In this document: piece by piece, positions 46,680 through 57,179 of the stretch
How positions within the stretch are numbered: the stretch's first letter is position 1
How the letters are laid out: every line of letters starts with the position of its first letter
DNA from: Cenococcum geophilum 1.58
Lineage: Eukaryota > Ascomycota > Dothideomycetes > Gloniales > Gloniaceae
Assembly: GCA_001692895.1 (NCBI GenBank)
Contig: KV748190.1
Coordinates: 769,645 to 833,644, forward strand
DNA: 64,000 nt
Direction: 5' to 3'
Made by a program: the position numbers and the translations under genes
Notes under the pieces: generated by a model
The model's database searches: none
What the model saw: only the letters and a program-made list of their open reading frames with translations
What the model was told of the DNA's origin: nothing

Positions 46680-48380
46680 CCGCCTATAGATATATTAGTT
46701 CTAGTATAGGAAACCCCGTTTACGGACTTATGACATAAAGAGATTAACGGGCTACTTAAAAAGGGTATCTTTATAGTTATAATGGAGAGAGACGTTCCGC
46801 AAGGCGTCCGTATATTTAATTTACGCTTTATTAATAAAATTAAGCACCCTAGTATTAATAGAGCTTTTAAAAAATTAAGGCTTATTATATAAGCTTATAA
46901 CGACTAAGGAAAGGACTTAGTCCTTATATAATCGCCTATAATCTAACGAGTTAGCTAATAGATTATACTTATACTTATACCCGGCCTACAGCAAAGTAAA
47001 CCCGTAGCTTTTTACCTACGGGATATCTCGTAAGCCTATATACAGTCTAGTACCTACCTAAGCAGAGATATCTTTATACGACTACCCTATAAGCTTAACC
47101 TATAACCAGGAATAGTCTTATAGGTTATAAAACCACTTTATAGAGTGCCGGAAGCTAGAAACCACTAGTTTAAGACATACTACCAGCATTACGTCCGTAA
47201 ACTTAAGATAGAATAGTCAACCTATAACCCCTACCTCCTATACACCCTATTAAACGGCCTTAGTATTGTTAAACTCTAAATAGATAATACCCTCTTTTTA
47301 GCGGACTAGACATTTACGGACGCTAAAGAGACTAAACTATAAGAAGCTAAGTTCCTAGTAAAGCCGTAAGAGTAGTTAACTAAGTAGACCCTAATTAAGT
47401 TTAACGGAGGCTTAATTATATAAAAGGGTAACTTAATCCAGCTAACCTAGGAATGCTAAGCTTAAAACCTAAAGCTTGTTATAGTAAAGCCTATAAACCT
47501 TACTAGTTCCCGCGGAGAGACCTATAAGACTATAAATACGAAGGACTAATATACTATATAGCGTGCAAGAGGCGCCTATATTGCTATAGTCTGCCAACCT
47601 AAATCTGCCTATAACTTACCCTTTACGGCCTAGGCAGTAGATCCGTAAGAAGAAAATATTAAGTAGCTTAATAAGCGCATTTAATAGCAGATTGACAATG
47701 CAATAAGAGGACTTACTTTTATACCGCTAGACCTAAATTCTATTAGCGTAATAGTATTTACGGACGCCTCCTTTACCAATAACAGAGACCTATTATCGCA
47801 AATCGGCTTTATAATCGTACTTATGGACTATAATTAGGACGCAAATATTCTATACTAGTCTTTAATTAAGTGCAAATAAGTAACCGGCAGTGTACTAGCT
47901 TCTAAACTATATATACTAGCCTATAGCTTTAATATAGCAGCCGCAATCAAATTAACAGTCTAGAAGATCCTATAACTGGAGCAGTTACCCCTAGTCTTAT
48001 GCACCAATTTAAAGTCCCTTTACGACTGCTTAGTCAAGCTAGGTACGACATAAGATGTTAGTAGGGGGGGGTATGTGGACATCCACAGGAGCTTCCTGAG
48101 ATCACGTGATTGCTTTCGCCTGTTGTATATATTCTTATCCTTTGAGACTGCTCTACCTTATAGAGTCCTCACACCACTATACACCTGCATTCCCGTGTGA
48201 TATAAGAGAAGAGGCTTATAGTTAACCTAATATGCTTACGTTAAGTTTATAAACGACGCGAGATTATAAAGGTTAAATAGATCAGCGGTAGAGATAACTT
48301 AGTAGACGCTATAACTAAGGCAAAGCTGTATTAAGCCCTTAAAACCCTAATTAATATAAATAAGCTTAACCTAAAAGTTA
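46680..48380 (+). pseudogene. Copia I-1 reverse transcriptase and RNase H relic
   Basis: RT opens near 46690 with blocks such as E-I-N-G-L-L and V-P-Q-G-V-R-I-F-N. The catalytic box is L-Q-I-D-N-type here (I-D-N at 47280-47288), with the second Asp changed to Asn. RNase H is well preserved: F-T-D-A-S-F with its Asp at 47763-47765, then S-V-L-A-S-K-L. It is interrupted after C-L-V-K-L-G-T by a solo LTR at 48056-48202 and then continues E-K-R-L and D-A-I-T-K to about 48340. Confidence 0.8.
48056..48202. repeat. Solo LTR (147 bp) inserted in the RNase H of Copia I-1
   Basis: Starts TGTTAGTAGG and ends GTGTGATA, flanked by TAAGA (48051-48055, 48203-48207). The sister element has the empty site on the reverse strand near 58580, with a single TAGGA. 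It contains a run of eight G and many CA/TG steps, so it seems hardly touched by RIP. Its family is not otherwise seen in the window. Orientation uncertain. Confidence 0.7.
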
Positions 48381-48387
48381 TAAAATG

Positions 48388-48592
48388 GGTAGATAGGTAG
48401 GCACAAACAGGTAGGCACAGATAGGTAGGTATAGATAGGTAGGTATAGATAGGTAGGTATAGACAGACAGATAGATAGATAGATAGGTAGGTAGGCAGGC
48501 AGGTAGGTAGGTAGGTAGGTAGGTAGGCAGGCAGGTAGGTAGGTAGGCAGGTAGGCAGGTAGGCAGGTAGGTTAGTAGGTAGGTAGGTAGAA
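48388..48592 (+). repeat. Tetranucleotide microsatellite (TAGG/CAGG/TAGA)n
   Basis: About 205 bp of degenerate GGTA-type repeats with GGCA and GATA variants, downstream of RNase H in Copia I-1. Absent from Copia I-2. Confidence 0.92.
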
Positions 48593-48750
48593 GAGAACCG
48601 TCGCTATATATTAAATTATCTAAAATAATATAATTAAGTGTGTAGGAAGAGCAAGATATATAGAATGCGTGAGGAGGGCATTATATACAGAATGCACGAG
48701 GAGGGCATTATATATTAATTGCGCATTAAGTGCAAAATGCGCAATTAGCT

Positions 48751-48946
48751 GCACTGCATTGTTAAATACAGCAGTATGCCGCACTGTATTGTTAAATACA
48801 GCAGTATGCCGCACTGCATTATTAAATATAGCAGTATGCCGCACTGCATTGTTAGATGCAGCAGTACGCAGCAGTATGCCGCACTGCATTGTTAAATGCA
48901 GCAGTATGCCGCACTGNATTGTTGAATGCAGCAGTATGCCGCACCT
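48751..48946 (+). repeat. 30-bp minisatellite, six units
   Basis: Units of 30 bp start GCACTGCATTGTTAAATRCA and end GCAGTATGCC, at 48751, 48781, 48811, 48841 (with a 10-bp internal addition), 48881 and 48911. An N lies at 48917. Open frames on both strands here (48620-49091) are by-products of the repeat. Confidence 0.93.
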
Positions 48947-49246
48947 TAGTCGATACCATACGCTACACGTTATAGTGCGCGGAATGCGCATTTGGCGGCC
49001 AAATGCTGCCAAATGCTGCAAAAATGCTGGTAAATTTTTTCCTGACGTATGGCCCGTTAAAAGGCCGTACGGTTTATTTTACGGACCGTAAGCAGGACTT
49101 ATAGCTAGCTTAAAGCACCGTTTAGAAGGGAGCCTAGACGGCACCTTAGGGGAGATTTCCTATATATTTTCCTTTGTGTTTTATAGTTTTATTAAAGCAA
49201 TTACGGAGGCTGTATATAGGTGGTTTCATTTTTTAAGTACCGCTAG

Positions 49247-49517
49247 TGTATAATTACAGCACCTATTATACTAACCGCGTGCTTACGCGTTCGGTACACC
49301 AGGTACGCGTTTACGCGTTTAGTGCACTAACCACTCGCTTACGCGTCTGGTACACTTATAAAGCACTAACTAATTAGGGGGAAGGTGCATTAGTATATAG
49401 ATCACGTAGTCTGCTTTATATAATTAATAGTTATTATTATCTAAACGAGCATATAATACTATATGTATTTCGTGCCCCTGGATCTAACTCACTTGTGCTA
49501 TTAAATTAGTATAAACA
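49247..49517 (+). repeat. Copia I-1 3' LTR
   Basis: 271 bp, starts TGTATAATTACAGC, ends TATAAACA, followed by ACTAC. The 300 bp before it (48947-49246) is 3' untranslated sequence shared in part with Copia I-2. Confidence 0.93.
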
Positions 49518-49522
49518 ACTAC

Positions 49523-50402
49523 TTTAGAGAATATATCCTTAAATTTCTGATGTTAATAGGGCAGCTTTTATTCTACTAGTTCTTTATCTATAAGCTCGCT
49601 TTTTATCCACTAAGCTTTCTTTTCTTTTCTTTAATTATTTAATTAATTTTATATAAGCTAGTTATAAAGGTAATAGTATTAGGCTAAACTAAGTTCTAGA
49701 AGGATCCTATAGTATTAATATAGTAAATATTAACTAGTAAGAGGTTTACTAGTCTCTTTACAGATATCTATTTAGTTATATTTTATAGTATAGGGTTTAT
49801 AGTCTTTTTTAGCTTATATTCTATTTTCTATAAGTTATCTTTTCTATTTATTAGTTTAGTATAGCGTCTAATATTCCTAGCTTTCCTTTATAGCTACGTA
49901 GGGCCTAAGTCCTCTATAGTTAACTTAGCTAGGTTACTATTAGCTTCTTAGGTCTTTAGTATAGGTAAGGTAATATAGCTAGTCTAGGGGCGGTATAGTA
50001 TATAGATCCATTATAGGTTAAGCTATATATCTTTTTTAAAGGCCTTATCTTTACGCATAGCATCTACCTAGTAAATAGTATTAATCTAGGGCCGTATAAG
50101 GTTTTCTATTATAATACTAATTTCTTTTATAAAAGAAGGGGTTAGGGGTAGAGTTTTGGGCAAAATAAGCCGCCTACTCTATATATTAAGCTATAAGCCT
50201 AAATAGGCTAGTTATTTTCTTTCTAAGATTATATTATAGCTTCCTAGGTTTATAATAAGTAAGGGGATATTATATTACCTTCGTCTATTAATATAGAGGT
50301 AAATTCGTAAGATAGTTATAATAGGTAGCCTTATCTGTCCATTATACCTATAAATAGAAATTAGTTTAGGCAGTTCTTTAATAAGTATATTTAAAAAGTT
50401 AA
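49523..50402 (-). pseudogene. Gypsy A2 RT N-terminal part and protease region relic
   Basis: Resumes Gypsy A2 right of Copia I-1 and is collinear with about 1365-2240 of Gypsy A1. It covers the linker before RT and the protease region on the minus strand. No clear catalytic triad survives. It ends at 50402, where the Gypsy C LTR starts. GTTAA just before that point corresponds to GTTGG in A1, so it may be the left half of Gypsy C's target duplication after two transitions; the right half is not in the window. Confidence 0.65.
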
Positions 50403-50640
50403 TGTAATAGGACTAGCCCAGTTATAGTAGGAATGTCTCGGTAAAATACTCGACAGATAAATTCCGACGCTTTGACCAAATTTTAATAGATTAATTAAAT
50501 TCTACCAAAGTCCGTTAAAGACCGCGTGCATATATATACACGCATTAACTACCAAGCCCCTAACTATTTAATTATATAATTCTCTTATTATTCCTTTCTC
50601 TTTTTTACGCAACATCTTGTTCTTAGCAAGAGCTATATAC
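50403..50640 (+). repeat. Gypsy C 5' LTR (right end approximate)
   Basis: Begins TGTAATAGGACTAG. Contains a palindromic GCGTGCATATATATACACGC-like stretch at 50524-50545. No second copy is in the window, so the right end near 50640 is a guess. Confidence 0.5.
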
Positions 50641-50689
50641 CCTTAGATTTAGATAGAATTTATATTATTCCTTCAAATCTTCCTAAAGT

Positions 50690-51800
50690 CTCTCCGCGCC
50701 CTTATATTACGTTACGTTAATACCCTTAAAATAGTAAATAAACTTAAATCCGCCACGTTAACTATTATGGCCCTAGTTAGGGAATAAATAACCATAATAT
50801 AACAGTCCTTTATAGATGCCTTGGCCCAGCAACAAACTATACTAAAAGCTTAGTATTAGCAATTAATTAAAGTAATACGTAAAGAACTCTATAACGCTAA
50901 AGTACTTACGTTAGAGATACTAACAGCAACACCTATAAATAAAATTAAAATAACTATATATAAACCCAACCTATTAAATATAAACCCTAAACTAGTAACG
51001 GCAGCTTAACCTATACCTATAACGAACCTAGTACCTACTATAAAATCTAAAAAGCTTACTAACCCTTTAATATTTAATAGAAATTAAAATAACCTACGTC
51101 CCTTTATAATTAAGCTCCATCTTAAACTTTTAATAAACTATAACTAATACCCTACTAAAGCTAGCAAGATTAGCTATAGAATGTCTTATTTAAGTAAAGA
51201 CGCTATATAAACTATAGACCTATTCTTCCGTAATAGCACCTTTATTAATTTTAAAATCTTTATCTCTCTACTAAAATAAACGTATAATAACGCCAGCTGC
51301 GAATATACAGCTGTTACTAAACTTAAAAACCTATAATAATGGAACTAAGACTTTACTAGCTTCTTTTTGGAATTTTTAGGCCTTATTAGTGAACTAGATT
51401 AGAATAAAGCCGCTAGAGTTACTACTCTCCGTTAAGCTATTTTGGATAAAATTAGAGTATAGTTAGTAGGTAGAGAACCGCTAAAGAACTTACCTAAATT
51501 TGCTATAATATATTAATAAATTAATAAGGACCTTTAATATAATAAATAGACTTATTCCCTAAAGCCAACTATACCTTATATTTAAAACTCTACGAAACCG
51601 GTATATACCCTAAAGCGCGATCCGTCTTTAAGACCTAAAAGCCTTATATACGACCTTATAGACCTTAATGCTACCCAATCCTATATACCCTTAGGAACTA
51701 ATAAATAAAGAACTTAAGCCGCGAATAGAGAATACTTTACATGCGGTAAAAAGGGATATATTTAAAGGAATTATCAAACTTACCCTTTTAAAAGGATCCA
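50690..51800 (+). pseudogene. Gypsy C gag relic
   Basis: Gag-like sequence with a long helical capsid region, visible at about 51150-51560, where stops are mainly TAA. The nucleocapsid zinc knuckle at 51733-51775 reads Y-F-T-C-G-K-K-G-Y-I-x-R-N-Y, with the second Cys kept and the first Cys, the His and the last Cys replaced. A Pro/Thr-rich stretch with repeated P-V/I-T-N-L-V-type codons lies near 50990-51060. The start codon is not identified. Confidence 0.62.
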
Positions 51801-51999
51801 ACGTAGCTCCTCTTAGTCCTTAAATTATACTTATTCTATAAATTATACTTAGTTACTATAAAGCGTCTTACCTTTAGTTAATTTAGAAAATAAATTATCC
51901 TAGAGTTAAGTTACGCCTTAGGATAAGAAGTGGAAGAGTATAAGTATTTAGGCTCTTTTAGCGCTAATATATAACATAATTCCCTTAATATACTTAGCG

Positions 52000-53431
52000 A
52001 AATTTAAATACTTAGAAAATGGAAGGAAGTATAAATCCTTATAGATAGCGGAGCTATTAGTATAGGCTTTATTAATATAAACTACGCGAAAACTTAATAC
52101 TTAAATTTAAAGAAACTTAATAAGCCCTAAGGCCTATAAAGCTTTAATGGTAAGCCTTTAATATATAGTAAATTAATATACTACGCTTTTATAAAGATGC
52201 GGATAGGCAAATACCTTAAATATATTTCCCTATTTATAATACCCTTAAAGTATTATAAGGTAATACTTAGATACAGATAGCTAAAATAATATAACCCTTT
52301 AATTAGCTGGGTTAAAGAAATACTAAAATTCCGTATAACCTACTGCTAAAGTTATTACTTAAAATACTACTTACCCTATAAATATGCACACGACTATTTA
52401 AATTTAATATAATATAAATTGCCCTTATTATAAACCTTAAACTAATATAATAAAGTTATAACTGCTAATTATAGTAAAGAATGCGAAGATAATATATTAA
52501 AACCCCTTAAAATTCGTATAGTATAAGCCGTATCTTTTTATTTATTAGTAAAAAAACAAAACTATAAGATCTTTACTATAACACTAAAATATATTAAGAA
52601 GGCGTTAGAACTAAAGCAATATATTCACCCCTAATATCTTATACCTAAAGAATATTATAATCTAATTAATATATTTAAGAAAATTTTTATAGATTAACTA
52701 CCCCCGCATTAAGATAAGCACGATTTTAAGATAAAACTTAAACTTAGTATAACGCTAAAGTTTAGCCCGTTATATGGTATATTATAAGAAGAGCTGCTTA
52801 TAATATAATAATACCTTAAAGAGCACCTAAAGAAAGGATTTATTCACCCTAGTTAATTACTATTCGCCTTACCTATATTATTTATTAAGAAACCTAAAAG
52901 AGGCTTAAGGTTCTATATTAATTATTAAGCCCTAAATACGATTATAATTTAAAACTAATATCCAATTTCTCTGCTTTAAGAAACGCTTAATTACTTAGTA
53001 AAAGCACAATACTTTATAAAGCTTGACGTAGTTACTACCTTTAATTAAATCCGTGTTTATAAAGGAGATAAAAAGTATACGGCTTTCCGTATATAATAAG
53101 GACTTTTTAAATACCTAGTAATGCTATTTAGTATAAAGAATAGTCCTAGTAAATTTTAATAATATATTAATAATACGCTTTGCGAATTCCTTAATATATT
53201 TATTACCACGTATATTAATAATATCTTAATTTATTTATCTTTGCTTTTTAAGTATTAAAAGTATATCTAAATGGTCCTTAAACGCCTATAAGACGTAGGC
53301 TTATAATGCGATATTAAGAAATGCAAGTTCTATACGTCTAAAGTTATATACTTAGGCCTAATTATATTCTATAACGGAATTAAAATAAACCTTAAAAAAA
53401 TCGCTATAATTATAAACTAGGAAAGTCCTAG
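52000..53431 (+). pseudogene. Gypsy C protease and reverse transcriptase relic
   Basis: Protease: I-L-I-D-S-G-A at 52038-52055, DSG codons at 52044-52052. RT from about 52700 shows F-S-P-L-Y-G, K-G-F-I-H-P-S, L-P-I-L-F-I-K-K-P and L-R-F-Y-I-N-Y blocks in order. The active box reads T-Y-I-N-N at 53208-53222 for the family's YxDD. It runs on to the C-terminal K-K-C-K-F-Y block (about 53318) and stops at 53431, where the LTR of element F begins. CCTAG at 53427-53431 is the left target duplication. Confidence 0.76.
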
Positions 53432-53596
53432 TGTTAGTGTCACAGGGTAACTCACTAATGCTACTCGAGTAGACACAGTAAATGTTGGTTGCAAAGCTTA
53501 TTGATAATTGGAATGAGGAAGGGCGAGGAGCTTAAGACTCCTCGCCACGCTAGTGTCGCGGTCGTCACGTGACGACCGCTTGCCTTATTCCCGACA
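53432..53596 (-). repeat. Element F LTR (left)
   Basis: 165 bp. Contains a palindrome GCGGTCGTCACGTGACGACCGC at about 53557-53578, whose partner in the right LTR has been eroded by transitions. Confidence 0.92.
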
Positions 53597-54436
53597 CTAG
53601 CAACTCTTCTTTTATAGTTACCATCTATATACAAATACTGCTTAACTAGCGTAACAAATATTAATTCTCCTTACTTACTATTGCTATCGCAATATAAGTC
53701 TCGCTGTCCTAAAATTTGCCTTCTATAGCGGCTTATACAAATGCCTCCAAACTAAAGCTTATAAATTACTATTTTAGTAAAAATACTAAACTAAGAAGAA
53801 GAAGAGAAAGGAGAAAAAATCGTTTAGAAGTAGTAGGTAGACATCTTGCGAAGGCCGCCAAGGCGCTAGTGGTAAGCGAGCTAATAGCGATTTTCTATCC
53901 CGGGGATGGAAAATCCTAATTGGCTGGTTGAAATTAGGGTCCGTAGAATATCGTAGGTAGAAGCAGTAGAAGTCGGTTGGCTACAGGCAGGGTAGTAAGG
54001 GTCTATTATAATAGCAGTATAGTGCCAGCAACAGGTCGTTTGGGTAGTAGTATAATGCCGGCAATAGGGTTATATTCTAGGGAGCAAAGCTCTACCTAGT
54101 CCTATTCGGGTCGTTCTTATCGGCACAATTATTCAGTCGGTAAATTGCAGGTATATTAGCGCGACAGTATTATAATAGTAGGCATAGCGGCGCTATTAGT
54201 TTGTTAATAGTATATAGCAGTACAGTGCTAGCGCAGGGTCGGTTCCGTAGGCAGATTGGTACGGAGTCTTGTTATAGGGTTAGTTTGTAATAGCAGGCGT
54301 ATTAGCGCTATTATTATCTAGTTCATAGTTCGTGTCGCGGGCATATTAGTATAAGGCTTATCGGGTTTATAGCTGCCGTAAATACTGGCAGTTCTTTCTA
54401 TGCTTTGCCTGCGTAACTATGCCGTTCCAACCACTC
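53597..54436. other. Element F 3' segment with a Gypsy A' LTR-like module
   Basis: No gene recognised. 53726-53910 resembles the first 190 bp of the Gypsy A' LTR (3120, 9090), and 53850-53917 recurs at 58166-58235 in Copia I-2. A 67-codon open frame at 53716-53919 lies over this module and has no recognisable domain. The rest, to 54430, contains many GTAG/CAGTAT-like short repeats. C-run at 54436-54445: on the minus strand a possible polypurine tract. Confidence 0.5.
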
Positions 54437-54637
54437 CCCCCCCCTATATCATTCTCTCTTCACGGTACCCTCTATAAGAACTCCCTATCTAAATTACGCT
54501 GGTAGCTACCTCTGTAGCTACTTTAGGAACCACAAAAGTCTTGGAATCTTTATAGAGGAATAGGTAACTATTGCTGCTAATTAAAGATACTGTTTGTAGA
54601 TCTGGGTTGTTATAAAGGCTTTTGCGGAAGCTTTTAT

Positions 54638-54733
54638 GGAGGTTACTGCGGAGGTTACTACGGATATTACTGCGGATATTGCTACGGATATTACTGCAGA
54701 GATTGCTGCGGAGGTTACTACAGAAGTTGCTAG
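54638..54733 (-). repeat. 12-bp coding minisatellite, eight units
   Basis: Units such as GGAGGTTACTAC and GGATATTACTGC at 54638, 54650, 54662, 54674, 54686, 54698, 54710 and 54722. The minus-strand frame gives Q-Q-Y-P or Q-Q-P-P, Gln codons often turned to TAA/TAG. Confidence 0.9.
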
Positions 54734-54823
54734 TGGGTTAGGATATCGTTTACAGATCTAGCTTATTATGCCGGTTGTCCAGGCGCGATAGGGGTTAGGG
54801 GAGACGTCTCGGCGCTTAAGTGG

Positions 54824-54988
54824 GACGGAGCTTGCGCGGACAAAGCTTGTGCAGACGGAGCTTGTATAGACGGAGCTTGTGTAGACGGAGCTTATACAGA
54901 CGGAGCTTGTGTAGACGGAGCTTGTGCGGACGGAGCTTGTAGGGACAGAGCTTGTGGAGACGGAGCTTATAGAGACGGAGCTTAAGGC
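54824..54988 (-). repeat. 15-bp coding minisatellite, eleven units
   Basis: Unit GACGGAGCTTGTGTA with small changes, exactly 15 bp each from 54824 to 54988. The minus strand codes A-P-S-(A/T/V/I/L)-Q. Confidence 0.93.
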
Positions 54989-55876
54989 ATGGGTTGAGAT
55001 ACGGCAGCCTGAGGAACTTAAGGTGTTTAATAGCCTAAGGTTGTCTATAGTGTTGCTTATAGCTGTCCGTTATTAAGATTCCCTTAAAAGTTAAGCTTCT
55101 TTTAATGCTCAATCTCTTGTAGAGTCTATTTATGCTCTTCTTTTACGTTAATAACATACTCCTGAATATTGTCTCTAATAACGCCCCCGTCTATAGGGAC
55201 GAATACTCTATACTCCCGTAAAAAGTTACGGAAGTTTTATATAATATCCTTGTTCGCGGGAGCCTATATTTCCTTTATCCATCTAATAAAGTCCTCCCTT
55301 ATATATTTCTATAGCGCGGTATTATTGTATTTACTATCTTTATAGTATGCCATGCAGTATAATAAGAATCCGTTTAGGTCTTGTGGTTTAGCGTTTATAA
55401 GGTTAATGTCTCTATTCTATATCTTTAGGTTAATATCTTTCTCGTACTTCTTTAGGTAGGTTAACGCTATAATAACTAAATCTGCGAAGGCATATGGAGG
55501 GTGTTAAGGTAGTTGTTGAAGTGGAACTGCTGATTTGTTTATATGTTCTCGTAAAGTGCCGTTAATTAATAGGTAGGTAATTAAGGTAGTTTAACGCGTT
55601 TTAGACGTTAACTTAGGACCTTAGGTTTAGTAACACTTCTAACCTAAAGTACTCGACTAAATCTTCGTAAATGTAATTATTCTACGTAATGGACGCAACT
55701 TAGTATCTCCTAGTACTCAGTAACACTTCTGTTACTAGTTTTCCGCAAGTCTAAGGTAGTATAGTATCGCCAGGATCTATTCCATATGAGCGTATATAGC
55801 ACCCCTATACAAGACTATCTCTTCTGTTAATAACCTAGCTGCTCTATAGTTAACTGTGTATTTAACCACTGATTAG

Positions 55877-56041
55877 TGTTAGTGTTATAGGGTAACTCAC
55901 CAATGCTACTTAAGTAGACATAGTAAATGTTGGTTGCAAAGCTTATTGATAATTGGAATGAGGAAGGGCGAAAAGCTTAAGACTCCTCGCCACGCTAGTG
56001 TCGCGGTTGTTACATAATGACTACTTGCCTTATTCCCAACA
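55877..56041 (-). repeat. Element F LTR (right)
   Basis: 165 bp, matches 53432-53596 with scattered transitions; followed by CCTAG. The stretch 55546-55876 to its left is leader sequence with no gene. Confidence 0.92.
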
Positions 56042-56046
56042 CCTAG

Positions 56047-56756
56047 TAATATATAAGATATTTAAAGATTTTTAGGATTTGTAAATTTCTACTGTTAATT
56101 TATTAATTACTTTTTAAAAATTATTTAGTTATTAGTAAACTTAATAAGAAAGAATATAAGATTTAAATAGACTACTAAATGTAGATAAGCTTTTAATAAC
56201 CTAAAATATTATTTTATAACTACTTTAATTCTTACTCACTTTAATCTAGACCTTAAATATATTGTTAAAATAGACTTATCTAATTATATACTAGGAGGAG
56301 TATTATTATAATATAATAAGAACGGCGAGCTGCGCCTAGTAGCCTTCCTCTTTTAGAAACTTATTCCTACTAAATTAAACTATAAAATATATAATAAGGA
56401 ACTACTTATAATTATTAGATATTTTAAATAATGGCGCCTAGAACTTAAAGGATTGTTATTTTTAATACGCGTATTAACGGACTATAAAAACCTATAGTAC
56501 TTTATAACTATAAAGCAATTAATATAGCGCCAAATTTGTTAGGCCGAATACCTCTTATAATTTAACTTTAAGATTATATACTAACCTAGTAAACTTAATT
56601 AGAAGCCTAACTTATTAATATAATAATTATAAAACTTACCTATAAACGCCTCTAATAAACGGATTATAAATTAATTATAAATTCTACTACCCCCTAAACA
56701 CTTTAAGAAACTATACCCTATATTTTTAAACGCGGAGCTTAATAGGAATGAATTTA
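56047..56756 (+). pseudogene. Gypsy C RNase H relic
   Basis: Continues Gypsy C after element F; taking out F and one CCTAG joins RT and RNase H. The region reads F-L-G-F-V-N-F-Y, then F-N-L-D-L-K-Y-I-V-K-I-D-L-S-N-Y-I-L-G-G-V-L (about 56243-56310) and L-N-Y-K-I-Y-N-K-E-L-L (about 56370-56410), the usual RNase H blocks. The 'ETDAS' Asp is kept in K-I-D-L-S. It ends where the LTR of Gypsy B3 begins at 56757. Confidence 0.75.
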
Positions 56757-57179
56757 TATAACAAAACCTTATAGTAAGTACTACGATAGGCTCGTTAATA
56801 GGCTAGGTATATAGGTAATGCAAATTAAAGTTAACAACGTAATAATAGCTGGTAGAGTAGTTGCCTAATAGATTAACTCTAATTATATTCTAAGAATTAC
56901 TTTAAGGAAGGAACTATCTAGGTAAGGACTAAGGGTCCTTAAATACATACTATACTTCTATAAAATCCTTCTTATACGTAATATATATATACTTTATCTA
57001 CTTTATTATAGATTTTATAGATTATATAGATTATATAGATTATATTATATAACCTTAGTTACTATTCCTTATTATATAGCTCTATTAGCTCTATTTTAAA
57101 CTATATTTAAATTAACTAATTAACTTCTTCTAACTTTTCTCTAAGTAGTTATAATATTATACTTAAAGCGTTTATAATA
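56757..57179 (-). repeat. Gypsy B3 3' LTR
   Basis: 423 bp, reverse complement of the 424-bp Gypsy B LTR. Starts TATAACAAAACC, ends GCGTTTATAATA. Confidence 0.9.

Larger units (their letters stand above)
42710..49517 (+). mobile_element. Copia I-1: Ty1/Copia element nested in Gypsy A2
   Basis: A 6808-bp forward element with 271-bp LTRs (42710-42980, 49247-49517) and the perfect duplication ACTAC (42705-42709, 49518-49522). Order is gag, protease, integrase, RT, RNase H. It is longer than its sister Copia I-2 (6087 bp), mainly because of a solo LTR at 48056-48202 and tandem arrays at 48388-48946 that the sister lacks. It is less RIP-damaged than the surrounding Gypsy A2, with long readable stretches in most domains. 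Confidence 0.93.
23598..50402 (-). mobile_element. Gypsy A2: second Gypsy A copy, split by several insertions
   Basis: Starts with its 3' LTR (23598-23855), then the polypurine tract in reverse (23856-23868) and integrase to 25494. Gypsy B1 (25495-41287) follows. RNase H and part of RT lie at 41293-42709, then Copia I-1 (42710-49517), then the rest of RT, protease and the start of the gag side at 49523-50402. There Gypsy C begins and A2 is not seen again in the window. The pieces rejoin exactly when one copy of each target duplication (CTACT, ACTAC) is removed, and they match A1 at 1-2240. Confidence 0.88.
54437..55545 (-). pseudogene. Gag-like frame of element F with pentapeptide and Gln/Pro-rich repeats
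   Basis: On the minus strand one frame can be followed for about 1.1 kb with only TAA/TAG stops. The N-terminal half (55545-55060) is helical and capsid-like, with blocks A-F-A-D-L-V-I-I-A-L-T-Y, D-L-N-G-F-L-L-Y-C-M-A-Y-Y and N-F-R-N-F-L-R-E-Y. It then passes in frame into eleven 15-bp repeats coding for A-P-S-x-Q (54824-54988), and into eight 12-bp repeats coding for Q-Q-Y/P-P (54638-54733), many of whose Gln codons are now stops. I know no exact family; gag of a non-autonomous element is the best guess. No zinc knuckle seen. Confidence 0.55.
53432..56041 (-). mobile_element. Element F: 2.6-kb LTR element without pol genes, inserted in Gypsy C
   Basis: LTRs of exactly 165 bp (53432-53596, 55877-56041) with TGTTAGTG..CCRACA ends and a perfect duplication CCTAG (53427-53431, 56042-56046). 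The 2280-bp interior lacks RT, integrase and protease blocks in either strand. It holds a gag-like frame on the minus strand (54437-55545) with two coding repeats, and an 830-bp segment (53597-54436) whose start resembles the Gypsy A' LTR. Minus orientation is inferred from the gag-like frame. Base composition is clearly less AT-rich than Gypsy C. Confidence 0.82.
50403..56756 (+). mobile_element. Gypsy C: third Gypsy family, forward, truncated by Gypsy B3
   Basis: Forward element with a 5' LTR from 50403, gag, protease and RT to 53431, then RNase H from 56047 after the inserted element F. It is cut at 56756, in the sequence after RNase H, by the reverse LTR of Gypsy B3. Integrase and the 3' LTR should lie beyond the window. 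Different in sequence from Gypsy A and B. Heavily mutated, with many runs of A and T replacing codons. Confidence 0.82.

Noticed and set aside
48751..48946. 30-bp regular repeats resembling a CRISPR array
   Set aside because: Units are directly adjacent with no spacers, in a fungal retroelement UTR; it is a minisatellite.
48620..49091. Open frames of 133 and 140 codons on both strands
   Set aside because: They exist only because the 30-bp repeat keeps frame on both strands; no domain, low-complexity translation.
53716..53919. 67-codon basic open frame in element F
   Set aside because: It lies on an LTR-like module shared with the Gypsy A' LTR, where the frame is broken; coding unlikely, though the module itself is reported.
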